Assembly: GCF_901542415.1 (NCBI RefSeq)
Contig: NZ_CABEHV010000004.1
Span: forward strand, 248,001-312,000
Direction of reading: 5' to 3'
Length of the DNA stretch: 64,000 bases
Source: Streptococcus mitis
Lineage (GTDB): Bacteria; Bacillota; Bacilli; Lactobacillales; Streptococcaceae
Under the pieces are notes generated by a model. It made no database searches, was not told the DNA's origin, and saw only the letters and a program-made list of their open reading frames with translations. Every line of letters starts with the position of its first letter. The first letter of the stretch is position 1. The position numbers and the translations under genes were made by a program. Shown here one piece after another: positions 17,546 through 25,400 of this stretch.

Positions 17546-18959
17546 GGCTCTTTGTCAACTGTAGTGGGTTGAATAAAAGCTAAAACCGAGAAAGGACAAA
17601 TTTCGTCCTTTCTTTTTTGATATTCAGAGCGATAAAAATCCGTTTTTTGAAGTTTTCAAAGTTCCGAAAACCAAAGGCATTGCGTTTGATAAGTTTGATG
17701 AGATTATTCGTCGCTTCCAATTTTGCGTTGGAATAGGGTAACTGAAGAGCATTGACGATTTTCTCTTTGTCCTTTAGAAAGGTCTTAAAGACAGTCTGAA
17801 AAAGAGGATGAACCAGCTTAAGATTGTCCTCAATGAGTCCGAAAAATTTATCTGCCTCCTTGTTCTGAAAGTGAAAGAGTAAGAGCTGATAGACATTGTA
17901 GTGGTGTTTCAAGTCTTCTGAATAGCTCAAAAGCTTGTCTAAAATCTCTTTATTGGTTAAGTGCATGCGAAAAGTAGGGCGATAAAATCGCTTATCACTC
18001 AGTTTACGGCTATCTTGTTGGATGAGTTTCCAGTAGCGCTTGGTAGCCTTGTATTCATGAGATTTTCGATGAAACTGATTCATGATTTGGACACGCATAC
18101 GACTCATAGCACGGCTCATGTGTTGGACAATATGGAAACGATCCAACACGATTTTAGCGTTTGGAAAAAGCTGTTTAGCCAAGTCATAGTAAGGACTAAA
18201 CATATCCATAGTAATGATTTTCACCTGACAGCGCACGGCTCTATCGTAGCGAAGAAAGTGATTCCGAATGATAGCTTGTGTTCTTCCTTCAAGAACAGTG
18301 ATGATATTAAGATTATCAAAATTTTGAGCAATAAAACTCATCTTTCCCTTAGTGAAAGCATACTCGTCCCAAGACATAATCTCAGGGAGGTACGAAAAAT
18401 CAGGCTTAAAACGGAAGTCATTAAGCTTGCGAATAACAGTTGATGTTGAAATGGCTAACTGATGAGCAATATCGGTCATAGAAGTCTTTTCAATCAACTT
18501 TTGCGCAATTTTTTGGTTGATAATACGAGGAATTTGGTGATTCTTCTTGACGATAGAAGTTTCAGCGACCATCATTTTTGAACAGTGATAGCACTTGAAA
18601 CGACGCTTTTTAAGTAGAATTCTAGTAGGCATACCAGTCGTTTCGAGGTAAGGGATCTTAGACGGTTTTTGAAAATCATATTTCTTCATTTGACTTCCGC
18701 ACTCAGGGCAAGATGGAGCATTGTAGTCCAGTTTGGCGATGATTTCTTTGTGTGTATCCCTATTGATGATATCTATAAATTGGATATTAGGGTCTTTGAT
18801 ATCGAGTAGTTTTGTGATAAAATGTAATTGTTCCATATGAATCTTTCTAATGAGTTGTTTTGTCGCTTTTCATTATAGATCTTATGGGACTTTTTTTCTA
18901 CACAAAAAAGGCTCCATAAGATCCATAGGGGATTTACCCACTACAAATATTATAGAGCC
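17546..18959 (-). mobile_element. ISL3-family insertion sequence (IS1167-like)
   Basis: The ends ggctct ... gtagtgggt at 17546-17569 and its inverted counterpart at 18936-18959 match over the first six and last ten bases. The element is 1414 bp with a single transposase gene. The flanks are T-rich on both sides (ttttttta and ctttttat), compatible with an eight-base duplication that has since diverged or slipped. Confidence 0.85.
17580..18836 (-). CDS. ISL3-family transposase (IS1167-like)
   Basis: This 418-residue protein appears complete. The N-terminal zinc-finger-like region has paired cysteines (CPECGSQMKKYDF and CYHCSKMM). It is followed by a helix-turn-helix (TDIAHQLAISTSTVIRKL) and the DDE core with MSWDEYAF, ITMDMFSPYYDLAKQLFPNA then VLDRFHIVQHMSRAMSRMR, and the final Glu in SNAKLEATNNLIK. 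IS1167 is common in pneumococcus and S. mitis. The gene lies between the two giant surface-protein genes and is read against them. Confidence 0.94.
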   Translation of the reverse strand: MEQLHFITKLLDIKDPNIQFIDIINRDTHKEIIAKLDYNAPSCPECGSQMKKYDFQKPSKIPYLETTGMPTRILLKKRRFKCYHCSKMMVAETSIVKKNHQIPRIINQKIAQKLIEKTSMTDIAHQLAISTSTVIRKLNDFRFKPDFSYLPEIMSWDEYAFTKGKMSFIAQNFDNLNIITVLEGRTQAIIRNHFLRYDRAVRCQVKIITMDMFSPYYDLAKQLFPNAKIVLDRFHIVQHMSRAMSRMRVQIMNQFHRKSHEYKATKRYWKLIQQDSRKLSDKRFYRPTFRMHLTNKEILDKLLSYSEDLKHHYNVYQLLLFHFQNKEADKFFGLIEDNLKLVHPLFQTVFKTFLKDKEKIVNALQLPYSNAKLEATNNLIKLIKRNAFGFRNFENFKKRIFIALNIKKERTKFVLSRF

Positions 18960-19370
18960 CTTTTTATAAAGTTTTTAACTAATATAAATGTTTTACTTAT
19001 TTATTGTAGATATGTTTTGTAATGATTGTGATACTTCTTTCAAGGAATATTTGGTAGGATTGAAGTGTAAATAGATTAACTAGGAAAGAAGGAAGTAAAT
19101 GGAAGCCATTTATCAACCTGATTCGAAACAGGTTGTACTACTTGATGATAAATAATTAGCGCTAGGAACTAATAGCTGATTGGAAAATACATAGGCTAAA
19201 TATTTATGTGATTTAAAATGTTATAAAAACGTAATTTTTCAGACAATAAACATCATGTTTCATAGAATGTAATATTTATAAAGAATAGCGAACAATATCC
19301 GTATATATATATATATATATATATACGGATATTGTTCCTTTTGTGATATAAAACTTTGCGAAAAACTCTA
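18960..19370. other. Intergenic stretch before the second surface-protein gene
   Basis: This is AT-rich DNA with no convincing gene. An 18-codon frame at 19099-19155 (begins MEAIYQPD) has a Shine-Dalgarno-like aaggaag but no recognisable product and may be a gene remnant. The (TA)12 palindrome at 19290-19337 is the main feature. Confidence 0.6.
19290..19337. repeat. 48-bp perfect palindrome with (TA)12 core
   Basis: The 12-bp arms gaacaatatccg and cggatattgttc flank exactly 12 TA steps, so the whole 48 bp is self-complementary and could extrude a cruciform. It ends 34 bp upstream of the -35 box of the following gene. The TA run is a simple-sequence repeat that could change length. Confidence 0.9.
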
Positions 19371-19427
19371 TTGATTTATTAGATAAAAAGAGTATCATAA
19401 TATATAATAAGATATTTATAACGGAGG
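19371..19427 (+). promoter_or_regulatory. Promoter and RBS of the second giant surface-protein gene
   Basis: TTGATT (19371-19376), a 16-bp spacer and TATCAT (19393-19398) match the first surface gene's promoter almost base for base in the spacer. An alternative TATAAT lies at 19403-19408. The ggagg Shine-Dalgarno at 19423-19427 fixes ATG 19435. Confidence 0.75.
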
Positions 19428-19434
19428 AAATCAG

Positions 19435-22400
19435 ATGTTTTATAAAGGTAAACATGATCGTGAAAAACAACTACGTTTTTCTATTCGCAAAGTAAGTTTT
19501 GGAGCAGCTTCAGTCGCGATTGCTGCTTTTATGATGTTTATTGGTGGAGGTACTGTTCAGGCAGATGCTATTCAAAGTAATGATAGTAGTGCTGCCTCAG
19601 TATCTTCAAATCATCAACAAAAGGAATATGATAAGAAAACAGATAATGAGGATAGAGTTAATACTTCTAATCTTAAGGTATCAGAAGCAACTTCTGAAAA
19701 TACAGAATCTAAAGATGTTATTTCTTCAACTGAATCTTTTAATAATGAGAGTAGACAAGAGGAAAAACAGTTTATTAAAGCTGATACAAGTAAATTAGAA
19801 TTAGCTGTTGCTCGTGTTCAAGCGTTACTTGAAAAAACTGAAGTGAATGAAAAAACAGAAGAAGTAATCAAAAGTGCGAATGAAGAATTAGCTAAAGCAC
19901 AAGACTTATTATCTAATGATAAAGTAATACAGGGAGATATCGACAAAGAATTAAGTTCTCTTAATAATATAGATTTTATTCTTAAAAGTATACCAAAAGC
20001 ATCCATTGAAAAGAAATTAGAAAAAGAAAAAGAAAACAAAAATCAAGATCCACGAAATGGAAAAGCCATTCCAGGAAAAGGAGAGAGTGGATTTAGAGAA
20101 GCTGTATCAAATTCTGCAAATACAATTAGTAAAGCGATAGAAGGACCAACAAATAATAATAAACTGGGTTATGGAAATAATCCCCAAAATGGAGTTTTTG
20201 AGAGTGCAAAAGAGCAATTTGGTGATATTAATTTTGATGATGCTGTAGTTAGTGAGAAAAAGGTTGAAAAACAATGGTCAAGAAGTACAGCATCAACTGG
20301 TGGTGAAACTAAAATTTTAGGTAGAATAACCTATAAATGGAAGGAAAAAGAAATCACAAAAGCTGATGCTGATACTAAAAATGCATTAAATGGATGGAAA
20401 ATAGAAAGTGGAGAAAAGGTTACTGCAATTAAGCCAGTAGATCCTACAAATTTTGATACAAATAGACCTTCAGAATTTCCTCCCAAACCTTCGAAGATTT
20501 ATGATTTAAATGGAAAAATTCCCAGGGATAATAATGAACAACCAAGTGATTGGCATCCATTAGGTGTAAATGCTGCCAATCAAAATTATGCGAATGGTGT
20601 TAATTATTCTGGAGTTGTTGGAACTCATAATTTACCTAAAGGATACTATTTAGAACTTGGGAAAAAGGGTACAAAAATTGCAAAAGAGTTTAATGTAAAT
20701 GGAAATTCTCGGCTATTATTAAGCGCTATTACTGGTGGTGCTTACGGAGTAATGGGGACTGCCGGAACAGGTGAAAAAATAAGAATAACCGTCTATGATG
20801 CTGATACTAATAAAAAAATTTCAACAATAGAAGATGATAATCATGCTGGAATGGAAGAATCACATATATCTGTACCTACTGGAAGTGGAGGTAATGGAGA
20901 TGGTTGGACCGAGTATAGAGCAATTTATGAAACTCCAAAAGAAACAAAACGAATTAAAGTTGAAATCGAAGCTTTGGATGATGGAACTGCTATCCATAAT
21001 TCTTTTTTGAAAGGTGATAGTAACAGAAATATCTCTGTAACAGATGGATATTTTGTTGGAGCTGTAAATTTAACTGTTGGTACAGGTACCGAAATGACTA
21101 CTAATGTTAAAACTAATAATAAAGAGGGGGGGTATGGAGATAAGAAACTATATAAATCTGATCAAAAAGGTGAATTAGAGTTTACAGTGAATAGTGTCGG
21201 TGGTATAAGACTTTATGGTCATGCAGAAACAGAAATTGAAGTTCCCAAAGGAGTAGAACTAGACACGGAAATTACTGCACCAAAATCAGATTGGATATGG
21301 TTTGGGAATGTACCAATTCATAAAAATAATATTTCGTATGATCCTGTAGGAAGAAAATTGCGAATAAAGTATCAAACTTCTCAAAAAAATAATGGTATAG
21401 GGCCGTACATAGGAATTGGATCGAATAGTAATAAAAATGATGGAGTTCGTTCTTTCCGAGTAAAATTTACAACATCTCCGGATTATAAAGGGACTGCGAC
21501 TTTTAAAGTACGAACATTTTTACCTAACGGTTTACAAGATGCTGAGGAGAATAAAGTACTAAATACAGCAGATGTTACAAATGAAAATGGTAAGTATAGA
21601 AATACAGTATCTGGTGTAAGAAATTCTGAAAATCCAAACTACTATTATAATAAGACGATTTATATAGATTCAACAAAACCTAAAGCACCAACAGTTGAAA
21701 CAATACATACCGATGGAGTGCAGGGAAATAGTACTAATAAAAATCAGGAAAGAAACCTCTTGATTTCTATTCCGGAGGAAGAGACAGGCTTAACTGACCC
21801 TGTAAGAGAGAAAAAGGATGTTATTGAAAACGATAAGAACAATAATAACAAGGATAATCAGCATAAGTTAGCAGACGATGAAGCTACAACAGAAGTTGAA
21901 AAAATTAATCATGCGATTGGTGGTGTAACTAGTATAACAGTAACATTACCAAACGGTGCGAAAACAATTAAATTAACTAAAAAAGGTGATGAATGGTACA
22001 AAGATTCTGAAAAATTAAAAAAAGTTGATGGAAAATTAGTATTACCTTTAACAGAAGATATTAATTTAAATGAAGCAAATAATGCTTTATCTCCTGACAA
22101 ACGTATCAAAGTAACTGTTCAAGATAAAGCAGGAAATGATTCAGATGTTGCTTATGCGAATGTTTTAAATGAAGCTCCAACTTTAAATGTCAATAAAGAT
22201 GTTATATATGTTCCTAAAACGGATGTGTCTAATAAAGTTAATACTGAAAAACTTTTGAAACAAGTATCAGATACTATTGTTGATGGAAAAGCAGGTATTG
22301 AAGTAGCTGATTTAGAAGATGATAGGGATAATAAGGAAACAACAAAACCAAATGTTTCAGTTATTGATGATCAGGTATTAGATACTTCTAAACCAGGTGT

Positions 22401-25400
22401 CTATACAGTAACTTTAAAGGCTACAGATAGTGAGGGAAAAGACTCAGTTGAAAAAAATGACGATACTGATAAATTTGATGTTGTAGTAGTTGAAGGAATT
22501 CCTCAAATTGTATCAGTTAGTGATAACAATATTCAACCAGATGTTCTGAAAAATATAGATAAAAGTCAATTTCCTGATGATGCTACATTTGAATATAAAG
22601 AAGAAGTCAATACTTCAGAGGCAGGGGACAAGAATGTTACAGTAGTTGTTAAAGACAAAGCAGGTAATAAACTTGTCGAAGTTCCGGCAACGGTACGGGT
22701 GGTAGAAAGTTATCCTCAGTATGTTCCAGTAAACAAAGAAGGTATCTCACCGAAAGATAGTATTGATCCAAGTAAATTCCCAGAAGGAACCACGTTTGAG
22801 TATAAAGAAAAACCGAATACTGGTTCCACAGGAGACAAAGATGTAACAGTTGTAGCTAAGCTAGGTACAGAAATAGTTGCAGAGATTCCTGCTAAAATTG
22901 TAGTAGTCGATAGTAAGACACAATATGTGGCAGAAAATAAAGAGAATACACAACCAGACGCCTCTAAGAGTGTTGATGAAGAAAATTATCCTGAAGGTTC
23001 TAAGTTTAAATTTAAAGAACCAGTTGAAACAAGTAAGGCAGGAGACAAGGAAACAACGGTTGTAGTAACGGATAAAGATGGAAATCCATTAGTTGAAGTT
23101 CCAGCAACTGTAGTAGTCGCAAAAGGTTATCCTCAAATTGTTCCAGTTAGTGAAGGGAATGAACAACCTAGTGTCAAAGATAGTATTGATCCAGATCAAT
23201 ATCCAGAAGGTTCAACATTTGAATATAAAGAAGAAGTCAATACTTCAGAGGCAGGGGACAAGAATGTTACAGTAGTTGTTAAAGACAAAGCAGGTAATAA
23301 ACTTGTCGAAGTTCCGGCAACGGTACGGGTGGTAGAAAGTTATCCTCAGTATGTTCCAGTAAACAAAGAAGGTATCTCACCGAAAGATAGTATTGATCCA
23401 AGTAAATTCCCAGAAGGAACCACGTTTGAGTATAAAGAAAAACCGAATACTGGTTCCACAGGAGACAAAGATGTAACAGTTGTAGCTAAGCTAGGTACAG
23501 AAATAGTTGCGGAGATTCCTGCTAAAATTGTAGTAGTCGATAGTAAGACACAATATGTGGCAGAAAATAAAGAGAATACACAACCAGACGCCTCTAAGAG
23601 TGTTGATGAAGAAAATTATCCTGAAGGTTCTAAGTTTAAATTTAAAGAACCAGTTGAAACAAGTAAGGCAGGAGACAAGGAAACAACGGTTGTAGTAACG
23701 GATAAAGATGGAAATCCATTAGTTGAAGTTCCAGCAACTGTAGTAGTCGCAAAAGGTTATCCTCAAATTGTTCCAGTTAGTGAAGGGAATGAACAACCTA
23801 GTGTCAAAGATAGTATTGATCCAGATCAATATCCAGAAGGTTCAACATTTGAATATAAAGAAGAAGTCAATACTTCAGAGGCAGGGGACAAGAATGTTAC
23901 AGTAGTTGTTAAAGACAAAGCAGGTAATAAACTTGTCGAAGTTCCAGCAACGGTACGTGTGGTAGAAAGTTATCCTCAGTATGTTCCAGTAAACAAAGAA
24001 GGTATCTCACCGAAAGATAGTATTGATCCAAGTAAATTCCCAGAAGGAACCACGTTTGAGTATAAAGAAAAACCAAATACTGGTTCCACAGGAGACAAAG
24101 ATGTAACAGTTGTAGCTAAGCTAGGTACAGAAATAGTTGCAGAGATTCCTGCTAAAATTGTAGTAGTCGATAGTAAGACACAATATGTGCCGGTTGATAA
24201 ATCTAATAAACAACCAGATGCATCTAAGAGTATTGATCCTGAACAATATCCAGATGGAGTAACATTCAAATATAAAACTCCAGTAGATACAACAACACCA
24301 GGCGAAAAAGATGTTATTGTAGAAGCAAAAGATGGGGAAGATAAACTTGTAGAAGTTCCTGCTAAGGTGAAAGTAGTGGAAGGCAAGGAACAATTAATTC
24401 CTGTAAATCCAACTGAAAAACCACAAGCAAGAGACAGTATTACTCCAAGTGATTATCCAGAAGGTTCAACATTTGAGTACAAAGTTCCAGATGGACAGAC
24501 TGAACCGTTCGATGCAACAACTGTTGGTGATAAACTAGTAACAGTTGTAGTAAAAGATAAAAATGGAAATGTATTGGTAGAAGTTCCAGCAACGATTAAA
24601 GTAGTGGAAGCTAAACCAAAACCAATTGAAACACCAGTGACAAATACACCTTTAACAAAGGATGATATTGCTAAATATGTCAAAGTCCCAGAAGGTGGAA
24701 AAGTTACGAATGTAGAAAACGTTCCAGACTTAATAACCCCAGGTAAGAAAACTCCTGTTAAAGTAACTGTTACCTTACCAAATGGTAAAACAACGACAGT
24801 AGAGGTTCCAGTTAATGTAACTCCAGTTAAAGGCATTGAAACACCGGTTACGAAGACTCCACTAATCCCAGATGATTACACTAAGGGAATTACCATTCCA
24901 GAAGGTGGAAAAGTTACGAATGTTGAGAACATTCCAGACTTAACAACCCCAGGTAAGAAAGATCCTGTTAAAGTAACGGTAGAATTACCAAATGGCAAAA
25001 CAATTACCGTTGATGTTCCGGTTAATGTAACACCAGTTAAAGGTATCGAAACCCCAGTTACGAATACACCATTAACTCCAGAGGATTACACTAAGGGAAT
25101 TACCATTCCAGAAGGCGGTAAAGTTACGAATGTAGAAAACGTTCCAGACTTAACAACACCAGGTAAGAAAACTCCAGTTAAAGTAACGGTAGAATTACCA
25201 AATGGCAAAACAATTACCGTTGATGTTCCGGTTAATGTAACACCAGTTAAAGGTATCGAAACCCCAGTTACGAATACACCATTAACTCCAGAGAATTACA
25301 CCAAGGGAATTACCATTCCAGAAGGTGGTAAGGTAACGAATGTAGAAAATGTTCCAGACTTAACAACGCCAGGTAAGAAAACTCCAGTTAAAGTAACGGT

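Noticed and set aside
19099..19155. Small 18-codon frame with a Shine-Dalgarno-like site between the IS and the second adhesin.
   Set aside because: It is too short, has no recognisable product and lacks a clear promoter; it is kept only as a possible remnant.
19290..19337. The (TA)12 palindrome as a transcription terminator of the IS or an upstream gene.
   Set aside because: There is no G/C-rich stem closing onto a T run, and no gene on the plus strand runs into it.
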